A DNA stretch of 64,000 nucleotides, taken from Diphasiastrum complanatum. Its lineage: Eukaryota; Streptophyta; Lycopodiopsida; Lycopodiales; Lycopodiaceae. Below the pieces are notes generated by a model, which worked only from the letters and a program-made list of their open reading frames with translations, did not search any database and was not told where the DNA came from. The DNA is taken from assembly GCA_029204225.1 (NCBI GenBank), contig CM055095.1, positions 64,527,976 through 64,591,975 on the forward strand, in the 5' to 3' direction. Below, in pieces: positions 34,605-50,950 of the stretch (position 1 is its first letter; each line of letters starts with the position of its first letter). Position numbers and translations under genes: made by a program.

Positions 34605-36655
34605 CTTTAAATTGAGACATATCCTAGGAGTTGATCCATATAGACCTCTTCGTCTAGCTCGCCATGCAAGAAGGCTGTCTTCTCATCCACAATGTGGATC
34701 TTGAGGTCATAAGCTGCAGCATATGTAAATAACAGGCATAGGGACGAATGTTTAACGACAAGAGAGAAGGTTTTAGAGTAGTCAATGCCATATCTCTGAG
34801 AAAAATCCTTCGCCACCAGTCTTGCCTTGTATTTTGTCACATTCCCATCTGGTCCGTATTTGAGCTTGAAAACCCATTTGCATTTGACAGTCTTGCGCTT
34901 ATGTGGTAATGGCTGCAACATCCATACCTGATTTTTTCTCATGGACTCCATCTCTTTGTTCATGGCTTGGATCCATCTGTCTTTTTCTGGACTTTCAATC
35001 GCTTTCTCGAAAGTCTGTGGTTCACCACTAAATCCGCAGAACTCTTCTCATGTGGAAGCTGAGCTGCCTGGCACATATCTTTTTGGCGTTTTTTGGGGTC
35101 TTGTCGACCTTCTAGGAGATCCTCTTGGGACAACAATGCCTTTGCCTTTGTCTGCTCTGCTTGGTCCGAAACCATCTTGGTTTATAGGAACTATAGCAGT
35201 AGGCTGCCTCTCGAATCTTTTGTCTTCTGATTCGTCACTCGAATGGGAAACGACTCAAAAAACTTCGTTTTCGTGTTCATCCTCTGCTCCCTCTGTCACT
35301 TGCGGCAGGTCATAGTACTGTCTCTGCAGAACTTCATAACTGACAGGATCGTCATTGGCCATTGTCCTGCTCTCATCAAATCTGACATCTCTCACTATTT
35401 TCACAATGTTCGTGTCTGGCATGTAGACTCTGTAATATGACAAGTTGTTCTCATAACCTACCAAAAATCCCTGTTCGGCTTTCCCATCAAGTTTCTTAAG
35501 AAGCTTATCAAGAATATGTGCATAAGCTGCACAGCCAAAGATTCTGACATGAGACAGGTTGGGCTTTCTACCCCACCATAGCTCGTGTGGTGTCGTGTGA
35601 GGACACCAGACTTACCTATTTTGTTCTGGATGTATGCGGTAACACCACATGTTTAGATGCATCTCCAAGAACTATGAATCTTGAAGGATCTACACCTATG
35701 AATTCAGACATTATTCATCTTGATGTCACGAAGTGTGAGGTGGCTCCTGAATCTAGGATCACCTCATGTGTGTCAGATGTTGATGCTGCACACACGTCTT
35801 CACAAATATAGGTGGTTGAACAGTTTCTATTCGTTCTTTCTTCGCCCATTTTTGAGCTCTCGAGATCCTCGACATAGGATGAACTGTTGTTGTTCTCGTG
35901 TCTGTTCTGCGCTGATTTGTTTCTTGGATTCTGGCGGCAATCCATGGCTGCATGACCCTTTTTGTGACAGTGGATACACTCAATCTTTGGATTGAGCCAT
36001 CATGTATCAACCATATGCCCGTCTCTTCCGCATCTCATGCAAGTCTTCTTGTCTGCACCTTGTTGTTTTGACCTCCCTTTGCTCTTCCAGTTGCCTTTTG
36101 CTGGTCCCCTCTTCTTGTTGATCATGATCCTGCCTCTAGTTCGACTCCCTCTTAGGCTTAAATTGTTTTTTGGATTTTTCTCTGTTGTAGTAGAGGGCCT
36201 TAGAACCATCCTTGTGATCAAGGTGTTCTCTGGCCTCGACTTCCTCTCAAACCTCGACAATCGCCTTTTTGAGGTTCATGATAGGATCTTTCGCGAGCAG
36301 GGTTCTCGTCGTCTGGAATGATCTGGGTAAGGCTCTCAATAGGTAGGTGAGCTGCTTCTCAACTGACACTGTGTTCTCTTCTCCAGAGTTATGTAGTGAT
36401 AGGAATAGATCCTTCATCTTCCTTACGAAAGAAGTGAGGTCCTTCCCATCCCACTGTAGGTTCGTCAGCTGATCTTCCAGCATCATGATTTGACTTCTTG
36501 ATTTTGTCTAAAATCTGGTGAGCAATGCATCCCACATCTCCTTAACTTTGGAGAGTGTGGCCAGGTCAAGTGTGAGACTATCTTCGATGGAAGATGATAG
36601 CAAGGCCACTGCCTTGTCGTTTTTCTCCCTCCACTTGCGTAGGTTCGGATACCAC
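34605..36655 (-). mobile_element. Decayed Copia element A (gag, protease, integrase tail, RT start)
   Basis: Minus-strand order: gag with KWREKNDKAVALLSSSIED and LRALPRSFQTTRTLLAKDP (36,650-36,250); a zinc-knuckle remnant CMRCGRDGHMVDT near 36,010-36,045, where the last Cys is lost; protease DSGATSHF near 35,720-35,745; integrase C-terminal words ELWWGRKPNLSHVRIFGCAAYAHI (from about 35,590 down) and YRVYMPDTNIVKIVRDVRFDE; RT from 34,963 with NKEMESMRKNQVW, CKWVFKLKYGPDG and TAFLHGELDEEVYMDQ. The integrase catalytic core is missing and RT is cut at 34,605 before YVDD. Several stops and frameshifts. No LTR was identified at either edge. Confidence 0.8.
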
Positions 36656-36659
36656 TAAT

Positions 36660-38395
<1,736 letters not shown>

Positions 38396-41300
38396 CTGGG
38401 TTCTGATTATATTGGTTCAGCCTCTATACTGCAAATGCTATATCAGGTCTGATGTTGTCTGCTAGATATAACAATGATCCAGCCTACGATAGGGTGTTTT
38501 GGCCATTCGTTTCTCTTCCTCGAGAATCTGCGGACAATCTGCCTTGCTCAGTATTGTTCCAAGTATCATGGGAGTATGCACCCCTTTGCATTCAAGTATG
38601 TTGAAGTCTTCAATGACCTTTTGAGTGTACTTTAGCTGGTGAAGATACAACTTACCACCTTCAAAGTCTCTCATGATTTTAGCTTCTCCTAGGTCAGCGA
38701 TCTCAAATATTTCAAAAATGTCTCTTTTGACATTTGAAATTAACTTATCTCTTCTTGAGAAAATAAGCGTGTCATCAACATAGACAACTAGAATGATTAT
38801 TTCATTCTAGACATGCTTGTTATAGACATTTGATTCAACAAATAGAGGTTTGAAGCCTAAGAACGTAGTGCTTCGTCCTTCTTTCTATACCATTGTCTGA
38901 GTGCTTGTTTCAGACCATAAATGTTTTTATTCATGTGACATCCGTATTCTGGATATTCTTGGTTTACAAAACCAAGTGGTTGGTCTATGAATAAGTCTTC
39001 TTCCAATTCTGCATGCAAGAAAGGAGTCTTCTCATCTACAATATGGATTTTCAGATCATGAGCCACTACATACTCGAATAACAAGCGAATTGATGTATGT
39101 TTGACTGCCGGTGAGAGAGTATCAGTGTAGTCGATCCCATACTTCTGTGAAAATCCTTTAGCAACTAACCTTGCTTTGTATATGATGTTTTCTTCATTAG
39201 GACCTGTTTTGATCTTGTAGATCCACTAGCACTTGACTGGTTTCCTTCCATCAGGAATAGGTGCAAGTGTCCATACATTGTTCTTATACATGGATGTCAT
39301 TTCATCCTCCATTGCCTGAATCCAGCGATCTTTATCTGGTCCATCAATAGCTTCCTCGAATGTTTGAGGTTTGTCACAGAAACCACAAAATTTGATGCAT
39401 GTATTAAAAACATCTTGACCATACCTTTCTGGTGGTTTTCTTTGTCTTTCAGATATTCTCACAGGTAATTTTGAGTTCTATTTTGCAGGTTTCGTGTTTC
39501 GACCTTGTTTGCTAGAATTTGAGCTGATGATTCGAGTCTATCAGATACTTGATCTTGATTTCCCTCTGAATCTGGTAATTCTCTTTCATCTTCTGCTTGT
39601 TTTACTTCTGTCGTCGTTGGTAGCTCATAATAGTTTTTGAAAATTTCATAGCCAACCAGATCACTATCTGCTATGTATTTCGACTCATCAAATTTAACAT
39701 CTCGAACAACTTTTATTCTGCCAGTTTTGGGTACATAGACACGATAGTATGATGAATGTAACTCGAATTCTACCAAAAAATCTTGTTTAGTCTTTTCATC
39801 GAGTTTCTTTCTGAGCTTGTCTAGAATGTGCATATACATTATGCATCCGAATGTCCAAACATGTGCAAGATTTGTCTTCAACTTTCACCATATCTTTATC
39901 CGGTATTTGAGATTTGAATACGATTCTAAAAATAATTTGATGTAGCCACTGCCCACAATTGTTTTGGTGCTTTCGCATGAGCCGTCATACACCTTGCAGC
40001 TTCCATTAATTCATTCAGCTATTCCATTGTGTTGAGGTGTGTATGATGCAGTCTTTGTATGCATAATACCTCGATTAGTACAGTAAGCCTTGAATTCATT
40101 GGAAATGTACTCACCTCCATGATCTGTGCGAATCTGCTTCAACTTATTGTCTGTCTACTTCTCAGCCCAATTCGTATACTCAACAAATTTCTCGAAAGCT
40201 TCAAATTTTGTACGTATAAAGTATACTACAACGAATTTGTTGAAGTCATCAATAAACGTAATGAAGTACTTTGCATCACCCAACGACAATACTCCAAATG
40301 AACCACAAATATCTAAATGCACAGTTTCAAGTACCTTAGTTGCTTTATAAACATCCTTACTGAAAGGTGTTCTAGTCATCTTGCCTTTAAGACAAAATTT
40401 GCAAGTAGTTCGAATATCTCTACTTTTGATTTCAACTCCTTCAATTCTCTGACTTTTGTTGGCTTGGTACAAGGCTTCCATGTTCATGTGACATAGCCTC
40501 TTGTGCCACAGTATATCTGTCGATTCCTGAGTTTGATTGGCTTGTTCAATTCTAGTTCGAATGTTCAGGTGATCCAAATTTTCTTCTCTATTGTCTGTAG
40601 CAACTAGGTTATCAGAATCTTCCTCGAACAGTTTACAAGAGTTCTTAGTGAAGGTTATTGACATGCCTGTATCGACTATCTTAGCTACGGATAGAAGATC
40701 TCTGTCAAGAGTAGGGACATAGAGAACTTCCTCCAGTTTCTTGTCACCCTGATTCGTGTCCAGCCATAGTACACAAGTTCCATCAACCACGTGCTTAGAA
40801 CCGTCTCCAAGTATAGTGAATCTCGAATAGTTTGTCTTCTTGTACTTAGACAATATTTGTTTCAGGGAAACAAAATGTGAGGTGGCTCCCGAATCAAGTA
40901 CTACTTTTTGAGTTTTGGAATTAGATGAACAGCATAGATCAGTACTAACATAAGCTATTGAGTTTCTAGTTGTCATGTCTTCTGCTGCTCTGGAGCATTC
41001 TGCTTTGTCTTCGACGTAGTTTGAATCTGAAGATTTGCTTTGATTCTGCTTATTTTTGTTTCTGGGTTTCTGATAACAGTCTACTGCTACATGACCCCAT
41101 TTATGACAATGAATGCATTCAACCTTTGGATTTAATCAACATTTATCTTCTCTGTGACCTAATCTTTTGCATCTGTTGCAGATCTTCTTATCACCAAAAT
41201 TCTTCTGTTGTTTTTTAGATTGTTGATCATTAGTCTTAGACTCATTCTTTTTAGATGACTCCCTCTTAAACTTAGACTTCTTAGAAGATTTATTTTTCTG

Positions 41301-41455
41301 AGTAAATAGAGCATTTTCGGAATCACCATTGTCGTCATAACATTCACGAGCTTCTATTTCCTCTTTAACTCTGTCTATTGCCTTTTGAAGTGTCATTGTC
41401 GCATCTTTCGCCAATAAGGTTCGAGTTGTGTGGAATGACCTGGGTGTCTGCATGT
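38396..41455 (-). mobile_element. Decayed Copia element B with recognisable gag-PR-INT-RT
   Basis: Minus-strand order: gag tail SFHTTRTLLAKDATM with knuckle CNRCKRLGHREDKC (41,136-41,180, CX2CX4HX4C intact); protease DSGATSHF at about 40,880-40,905; pre-integrase LWHKRLCHMNMEAL; integrase with HLDICG, RTDHGGEY and HNGIAE followed by a stop, so all three DDE positions are visible; RT with FEEAIDGPDKDRWIQAME, YGLKQALRQWYRK and YVDD at 38,771-38,782; then LHQLKYTQKVIEDF. It is truncated after LLYLADNIRPDIAF near 38,400; RNase H is missing. Stops (for example near 40,150) and frameshifts separate the frames. It belongs to the same DSGATSHF-type Copia branch as element A. Confidence 0.85.
40155..40976 (-). 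pseudogene. Protease-integrase frame of Copia element B (273 codons)
   Basis: This is the longest open piece of element B. It covers the aspartic protease active site DSGATSHF, LYVPTLDRDLLSVAK, the pre-integrase HX(n)H region LWHKRLCHMN, the zinc CKFCLKGK pair and the first catalytic aspartate in LDICG, with FITFIDDF after it. It stops at 40,155 just before the segment containing RTDHGGEY, which continues in the same direction after the stop. No start codon of its own is expected, as it would be part of a polyprotein. Confidence 0.75.
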
Positions 41456-41459
41456 AGGA

Positions 41460-43568
41460 CAGATGAGACAGTGTGCTATCATTAGGTTGGTGTAAGCACG
41501 GTCTGTGTCTTGTGGGGTGCGGGGCGACATATTTGAACTGTACGGGTTAACCATTGATACAGAGATGTTGTTCGAATTTGGGTGTAAAGCACGGGTGGTT
41601 AGTTGTCGGTGTGGGATAGCTACCGATCGTTTAGCTATAAGGGCTATCGACCAAAAAGTGGTGGGACGTGACTGAGGCAATGTGCTGCTTAATGGTGAAA
41701 GCACGAATAGTTGGAGGGGTGTCCTATGTGGGCTGATTCTGTGATCGATTTGTATGGGCGCGGCCAAGCAAAGGTCCGTTGGCAGGACCATCTCAAAGGG
41801 GGACCTTGTCTTTGTTACTTGATAGTAAACTTGCCTGAGTGTCTTGCTTGTATGTATTCGTGGTGAGTCTTAGTACTCGTGGTTTGTCTGGTTTGCATGA
41901 TTGCTTGTGATACAAGGAGCTGATGGCTCGAGAAGGAACCTTTCTTTTGAAGGCTGATACCATTAAACAAAGAGGACTATAGAATCTGTGGGGCGGATTT
42001 GCAGTTCAAGTACTCGCACGTGAACGGCAACGAAACGACTCAATGTTTGCAAAGGATGGATGGCTAGCCTATTTCTTGGGTTAGTTTCATTTGCGACAAT
42101 GCCCACCAGACACAAGCAGGAAGTCAAAAGTTGGAAAGGGCAATTTCAAGGGAGATTTTCTATGGAGCAGTTGGTCTTCATTTTGGGACGGCCACCTTCG
42201 GAACTGAAACTCACTGAGCATGGGTAATATCCAATGTCAGTTGGGTTTTTCCTCAAAAGGGGAAAGACTAGGATCCTCTTCAGAGATTGGCAACAAGTTG
42301 GATCGAGCCATGATCCTAGCAGATGGGAAGCAAAGTGTTGGAAAGGCTTTTTGTCCAAAGAACTCTACTCTAAGTCCGGTCAGCTGATATTATAAGCAAG
42401 AGGGGAACTACCACACACACCTCTCTCTTGGGCCAAATTTTAAATGAAAGTTGATCAAAACAGAGACAAATTCAAGGTGACCTAGCCATACTCACACGAG
42501 GAGACTGACGAACTTTGGACCTAATAAGTTGACAAGTTTTTGTTGTGGAAAGGAAAGCTTGTTATAGGTTTTCTCTGGACCAGCAATGATGAGAAAACAT
42601 ATGAGTACGTTGGCTTGTGTTACGTGTAAGGCAGTTGATCAATGAAGGAACTGTGAAAGTTGAGTCTTGCATGAGAGACTTGGTATTTCAAACGGACGCT
42701 AAGGGACAGTTCGTGTTGAGATCGGACTAGTGCAAACTCTGGGTGCATGTGTCTGATTCAAAGAGAGCTACTTGAAGCCAAGCTCGATGTACACTTCTTG
42801 TTTTGACTGTGAGGCAACTGACCAGTGGTGGAATTGTGAAAGTCAAGTTTTGTGCGACGGACATGGTGCTTCAAACAAACGCGAAGAGATAGTTCGTATG
42901 CGGATCAAACTGGTGCGACCCTTTGACTTTCCACGAGGTCAATGGTTACATTTGGGCTGATTCAAAGAGCTACTTTAAGCTAAGTGAGAGATGCATTGCG
43001 GAGTACTCAATCTTTGCCTACCTTAAAGAGCCAAAAAATGAAAAGTATCAAGATCAGGCTGGGACAAGGAGAGAAATCAAGGTGCAGAAGCAACAAGGCA
43101 CGAAGTGGACCATAAAGTGGGCAATCAAACGATAAATCCTTTGGCTCAGGGAGCCCTGATACCTGTGCGGAATTGATTAAATCTGGAGCTCAGGGAGCTC
43201 AACACAAAGTGCATCAAGGACAAATCAGGAGCTCAAAGGAGTTCCAATGTCAAAAGTCAAAAGTGACATGGACGAACATTTCACAGAAAGGCCTCTGTCA
43301 CCACTTACTAAGGTTCTTGGGTTTTACGAAAGAGATATAAAACCTACGTTTTTTCCACACAAAGTGATATTTTAAAGTTAAGTAATTTTTTAGTACAAAG
43401 AGCTGAGCCTCCGACTTGTGGTGTGCCAGCTTCAATATTAATAAAAAGTGGCCAGTACATTGAGTATTGTGCCAAGTAGCTTAAATGTATAGTTATTTTA
43501 ATTGGGAGACACCTTTATTTTAATCTGACATCTAATGAGGACATCAAATTTTATAAAGGTGGGGTGGA
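41460..43568. other. Unassigned region with a local tandem duplication
   Basis: GC-richer than its flanks up to about 41,830. A ~187-bp unit at about 42,628-42,790 recurs in degenerate form at 42,815-42,990 ('tgtgaaagt(t/c)(g/a)agt', 'gattcaaagag...gctact'). Near 43,147, GAGCCCTGATACC followed by TG is the reverse complement of a GGTATCAGGGCTC primer-site word and could mark a minus-strand LTR starting about 43,161. No domain supports this. Confidence 0.4.
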
Positions 43569-46011
43569 TGTTGTAAAGCTACCTTTACAAGCTTTACTTC
43601 CGGCGCCACTGGCTCCAGCATTGTCCCCGGCGCCAGCAGCGCCCCTGCAGCTCCTGTCGCCAATGGCGCCGGCGTCGCTCCCGGCGTCACTATGACCAGA
43701 ATCCAACCGACGCCAAGTTCCTATGGCAGAAAATCCTTGATCGGTTCTAGCGAAGTCCAAAGAGCTCAGATCGATGTGCAATCACCTCACACGATCTAGG
43801 CCTGATTAAAGAAAGCCTGGGGATCAATAAAATCTAGAGAGAGAAAATGACTTTCTAGAGAGAGAAAAATCTGCTTTACCAGTGCTGTAAAGCTACCTTT
43901 ACAAGCTTTACTTCCGGCGCCATCGGCGCCAGCAGCGCCCCTGCTGCTCCCGGCGCCACTGTAACCAGAATCCAGCCGGTGTCAAGTTCCTATGGCTGAA
44001 AATCTTTGATCGGTTCTAGCGGAGTCCAAAGAGCTCAGATCGATGTGCAATCACCTCACACGATCTAGGCATGATTATAGGAAGCCTGGGGATCAAAAAA
44101 ATCTAGAGAGAGAAAATAACTTTCTAGAAAGAGAAAATTCTAGAGAGAGAAAAATGTGCTTTACCAGCTTGGGTAGAGTGCTTGGTATGAGGGGGGGTGC
44201 CAAATTACACCAATACTATAGGGGAGTGCGGGTTGCGACTCAGGGCGAGCTCCAACCAAGTCTCAGCCTCCCTTGCTGGAATGTTGTCATGGCTCTCGCC
44301 TTGGCATGCTAGTGCCCCGGAGACTAGGGTCGGTCACACACTTGAAATGTAACCTTCTCAGATTTATCAATAAAGTGGGATTTTTCTCAAACTGACTCTG
44401 ATTACCTTCTGGGTTTCAGTGTTCGGTAAAAGCGCCAGTTGTAAGGCCGCTTTCAAAATTTTTAACTTGGCACATAGTTGAGGTCGTATCTCAGGACGCC
44501 AGCAGTATGCCGTCGGGACCATTCGGTCCGTGGCGCCAGTGGTATGCTGTCGGGACCATTTGGTCCAGGAACTGGTTGTCTCCATATCTATCGCGGCTTG
44601 TGGTTCTGAGTGTTCCTTGCATGAACGTGAATGGGTTAAGCTCTTGGGGAACGGGCTCTAACCTGTCGGCTGAGTTGGATGGCTTGCTTGGGTGGAAGTT
44701 ACCTGTTTATGGCTGTCCAGTCTGACGTGGCGCCAGGTTGGCTTCCAGCGCTCGTGACGAAGCTTTCAGTTGGTTAAGTCTTATGTAAGTCAGACCGCTT
44801 GCTTGGAATGGATGTTACTCGTTTGTAACGAAGCTTCGAGTTGGTTAGGTTTGATGTATGTCGGGCGGCTTGCTTGGAGGGAAGTCACCCACATCGGGAC
44901 CCCCGATCTGGCATGGCGCCAGGTTGGATCTCAATGTTGGTTTTCGGAACTTCAAGTGGGTTAAGTCTGATCGTTGTTGGCGAGTTGGCTGCTTGTATGT
45001 CAAGTGGGTTTGGATGGCAAGACTTGAAGGCTGGAAAGCTAAGTCGTGGTTCTCGGCTCCCTTTGGGATGCCTGCGCTACAACCAGCCTGGGTAGAGTGC
45101 TTGGTATGAGGGGGGGGGGGGGGGGTGCCGAATCCCACCAATACTATAGGGGAGTGCGGGTTGCGATTCAGGACGAGCTCCAACCAAGTCTCAGCCTCCC
45201 TTACTAGAATGTTGTCATGGCTCTCGCCTTGGCATGCTAGCGCCCCGGAGACTAGGGTCGGTCACACACTTAAAATAATAACCTTCTCAGATTTATCAAT
45301 AAAGTGAGATTTTTTTCAAACTGACTCTGATTACCTTCTGGGTTTCAATTTTCGGTAAAAGCGCCAGTTGTAAGGCCGCTTCAAAATTTTTAAGTTGGCA
45401 CATAGCTGAGGGTTGTATCCCGGAATGCCAACGGTATGCCGTCGGGACCATTCGGTCCGTGGCGCCAGCGGTATGTTGTCGGGACCATTTGGTCCAGGAA
45501 CTAGTTGTCTCCATATCTGTCGCGGCTTGTGGTTCTGAGTGTGTCTTGCATGAACGTGAATGGGTTAAGCTCTTGGGGAACGGGCTCTAACCTGTCGGCT
45601 GAGTTGGATGGCTTGCTTGGGTGGAAGTTACTTGTTTATGGCTGTCCAGTCTGGCATGGCGCCAGGTTGGCTTCCAGCGCTTGTGACGAAGCTTTCAGTT
45701 GGTTAAGTCTGATGTAAGACAGACCGCTTTCTTGGAATGGATGTTACTCGTTTGTAACGAAGCTTCGAGTTGGTTAAGTTTGATGTATGTCGGGCGGCTT
45801 GCTTGGAGGGAAGTCACCCACATCGGGACCCCTGATCTAGCATGGCGCCAAGTTGGATCTCAATGTTGGTTTTCGGAACTTCAAGTTGGTTAAGTCTAAT
45901 CGTTGTTGGCGAGTTGGCTGCGTGTATGTCAAGTGGGTTTGGATGGCAAGAGTTGAAGGCTGGGAAGCTAAGTCGTGGTTCCCGGCTCCCTTTGGGATGC
46001 CTGCGCTACAG
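43569..46011. repeat. P/Q composite repeat, copy 2 (P-P-Q-Q direct order)
   Basis: Unit P occurs at 43,569-43,882 and again at 43,883-44,167. Unit Q occurs at 44,168-45,081 and 45,087-46,011, all in one orientation. The inverted arms of copy 1 are absent. Between the two Qs only ACCAG, the last bases of P, remains. A run of 16 G at 45,110-45,125 replaces the 'gaggggaggtgcc' of copy 1. Q ends at 'gctacag' in all three cases; at 46,012 the sequence switches to Copia gag. Confidence 0.85.
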
Positions 46012-46513
46012 AAAGAGACAAAGATGGTGAAGAGGATGACTCATCTCATCCCTCTACTTTGAAGACCAAGAAGAAGAAAGTGAAGTGTTTCTTCTGTGTC
46101 AAGAAGGGGCACTATGCCTCTAATTGCTTTAAGAAGAAAAACCAACTCAAGCAAGCAAATCTCTCCAAAGAGATTGAAGAAGATTCTGTTGCAAGTGATG
46201 GAGAAGGATCACTTATGGTGTCCAGTTTTTCTTCATCACCTTTCAAGAAAGATGGAGCTTGGTACATAGATAGTGGAGCTTCTTCACATATGTGCTGTTC
46301 AAAGGAGTTTTTTGACTCAATTATACCTTACAAAGGGCTTAAGAGATCTATTTACACTGCTAATGATCATGAATGCTCTATAGAAAGAATTGGCAACATT
46401 CCATTGAAACTTGCTTCTTCAAAAGTTCTTGCACTTTCTAATGTTCTTTTCATTCCAAAACTTACAAAGAACTTGATTAGTTTGGGAAAGTTGCTTGAAA
46501 ATGGTTGTGATGT
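46012..46513 (+). pseudogene. Copia gag/protease fragment fused between Q and the RTF1 repeat
   Basis: The plus-strand frame holds an intact zinc knuckle CFFCVKKGHYASNC (46,086-46,127) and the protease site DSGASSHM (46,269-46,292), then NVLFIPKLTKNLISLGKLL. It is close to the minus-strand element at 51,321-51,950, which encodes the same segment with a mutated knuckle. Both edges are abrupt: Q ends at 46,011, and at about 46,513 the frame runs on into the RTF1-like KDEEYRREL segment before a stop at 46,599. The chimeric frame from 45,975 to 46,601 (208 codons) is therefore an accident of fusion unless a transcript is shown. Confidence 0.8.
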
Positions 46514-46985
46514 AAATAACCTTGGCTATCACAATGATCTTTCATATGGAAGTTATATTTACAAGGATGAAGAATACAGGCGGGAGCTAAAAGCATGTTA
46601 GAATTGCAGAGAGAGATGACAGATTAGAGAAACGTGAGGACCTCCTAAAAAAAATATGCCCTACAGGTCCCAGTACACCCCAGATCAGGGATCGCAATGA
46701 AGATCCACCTTCCTCCAAGATGCACTCTTCTGTGCGAGAATCTGCGATTCCAGAATGCGCTCTTCTATGTGAGAATCTACGATGAGTGTGAAAGCACATG
46801 CACTAAAAGCTTTGGTGGCAAGGAGGCAATGTGTTCAAGACACGGACATAAGAAAGTGTGGGGAGAGCAAAAGTAGCAGAGTGTGAGAGCCTTCATCATT
46901 AGAAGAGAAATTCGAATCAGAAAGCAGCAACAGTACCCAAGAAGATAAAGAAGAAGAGGATGATGATGTCCAAACATCCTTGGTA
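46513..46985 (+). pseudogene. RTF1/VIP5-like pseudogene fragment, copy 2
   Basis: Same sequence as copy 1 from 'aaccttggctatcacaa' onward: SYGSYIYKDEEYRREL, a one-base shift, SMLELQRE, EKREDLLKK, KALVARRQ and an acidic Ser/Glu tail. It has the same frame break at AAAGCATGTTAG as both tandem units of copy 1. A ~50-bp local duplication of the 'gcgagaatctgcgat' stretch is specific to this copy (46,730-46,790). Noncoding similarity continues to about 47,345. Confidence 0.6.
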
Positions 46986-47345
46986 AATTTCCTTCTGACG
47001 TAAATGTTTACCCTTTCTTGATTTGGCTCTTCAAATGCTTTGTGATTTATGGTTGCCCAGTTTAGTGACTAGACCTGTGGTGGATTACAAGAACCTGATG
47101 ACCACTTCTCCATATGAGGGGCAATCATCCAATGATGTGGAATACTCTGCGAGTCTCTGTTGGAAGAGTGGCTGAGTGTCTCTGTTGGAATAGTGGATGA
47201 GAAAGCAGCTGAAAAGAATAAATATGATAAGAAAGTTTGGTAATCAAGCTGGAAAGAATAATGTTGAACCAGTGTCTTTAGTGCGTCAAAAAATACTATT
47301 GTAAGATAAAAGCCCATCTTATTTACGATGGTATTGATGGTTTAA

Positions 47346-49440
<2,095 letters not shown>

Positions 49441-49498
49441 CCCTTTTGTTAAACTATAAATGCACACACATTCTGCTTTATATGGACATCGTGTTGTA

Positions 49499-49631
<133 letters not shown>

Positions 49632-50291
49632 CCTCCATAAACACGCACATGGCACACACACTTTCACACACATACACACACTTAACAAATCACTTTTGCT
49701 CTTGCATGACTCAAGAGCATACATTTGATGAAATAACCATTTGCTTTCTAATTGATTTAAAATCAATTTCAATCTCTTAAGAACATCATCTATGTTCTCA
49801 AGAGAGACTTCACACTCAACTAGTATGGCTTTACTCCAATTTTGAGATGCAATGATCTCACTAAAGCAAATTGATTTATCAAATGACATAAGAGAAGTAA
49901 GTATGAGATGTATACCACATGAGATAAGCTCCTCTTTCCCTTGAAATGTGAGCCACATGGACTCAACCATATTTCTTGAGTTTCTTTTTGGAATCACAAT
50001 TTGAGAAGGTTTCTCCTCCTCAATCCTTGGCACACTTGAACCTTGAGAAGGATTCTCCTCCTCAATCCTTGTCACATTTGAACCTTGAGATGACTCCTTA
50101 AGATCCTCTTCATGGTGCTCCTTTTTTATAGAAATCCGAGACCTCCATGTCTCATAATGATCACAACAAGTATGACCATTCAATATGCACTTCCTATGAT
50201 TATCAAGATTACTTATGCTAGAAACATAAGTCCAAAAATCACCACAACTTGGCATGATTTTTCCAATATTGAAATCAAAAGGTATTTCCAT
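49632..50291 (-). pseudogene. Diverged Copia pol frame with RT N-terminal resemblance (2)
   Basis: The 280-codon frame ends in the CT/CA repeat; only its first ~205 residues are real sequence. SICFSEIIASQNWSKAILVE followed by LESKWLF resembles the start of Copia RT (family: p.sfeEAi.s..W..AM.eE...l....tW.L......ig.KWvfk). A Ser/Glu-rich duplicated segment (RIEEENPSQGSSVPRIEEEK) precedes it. The catalytic RT motifs are absent. Confidence 0.4.
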
Positions 50292-50305
50292 CTCAATAAG
50301 GCTAA

Positions 50306-50950
50306 CTACACTTTGGATGCTTGACTTATTCTCATAAGAAGTTTACAACTTGTCTTTAAGATTGAAAACTTACAATTTTCATCTTTATGAATGAACACAT
50401 CATTCATGATCTTATTGAAACCAAAAGATCCTACATTATGAAGATATTTCCATTTCCTTGACTTCATAACTAATGTAAGCTTACAAGGAAAACATATTTT
50501 GCTATCTTTTAAGGCATCACACTCAACTAGTATTGCCTTAATCCACCTTTGAGATTCAAAAATCTCTTCAAAGCAAAATGGTTCTCCATAAGTTGACATG
50601 ATAGCATAAATGAAACTATTTTCATTTTGTGATTGCTGCTCCTTATTCTTGATTGATTTCTCTTGGATCATAACAATAAGTTTGAACTTATCTAAAGTTC
50701 CAAGCAAAATACTTTCCAAGGACATAAAATAAATCCAAGTTACTTTCATGAAAGTGACATCTATCTTTGCATCTTGAACCAAACAATGCACTTCCAAATG
50801 AAAAATTTCAAAAGATTTGACATGTGTTGTGATGGACTCTTGAAGACAAATCTTGCAAGTCCTTGTGAGACTCCAAGCCTCATTCACCTTTCCACAAAGG
50901 AAACTTAGACTTGTCCTTCTTGTATTTGCATTTCGAACTTGAAGCTCCAT
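50306..50950 (-). pseudogene. Diverged Copia pol frame with integrase and RT-start resemblance (1)
   Basis: 214 stop-free codons. FEIFHLEVHCLVQDAKIDVT and TWIYFMSLES..LGTLDKF follow the layout of the Copia integrase core (family: lelvHlDvcGPm....yFvtfiDDfSr.twvYflk.Kse.f..F), but the aspartates are replaced. FCFEEIFESQRWIKAILVE near residue 140 resembles the RT start again. The frame is open although the motifs are degraded, echoing the 600-codon frame at 9,045-10,847. Confidence 0.45.

Noticed and set aside
36639-36654. Minus-strand TGGTATCCGAACC as a primer-binding site of Copia element A
   Set aside because: In the gag frame the same bases encode the conserved PNLRKWREKNDKA region, and no LTR border lies next to it.
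45975-46601. 208-codon chimeric frame as a new gene
   Set aside because: It arises from joining repeat Q, Copia gag/protease and a dead RTF1 fragment; the first residues belong to the Q repeat and vary between copies.
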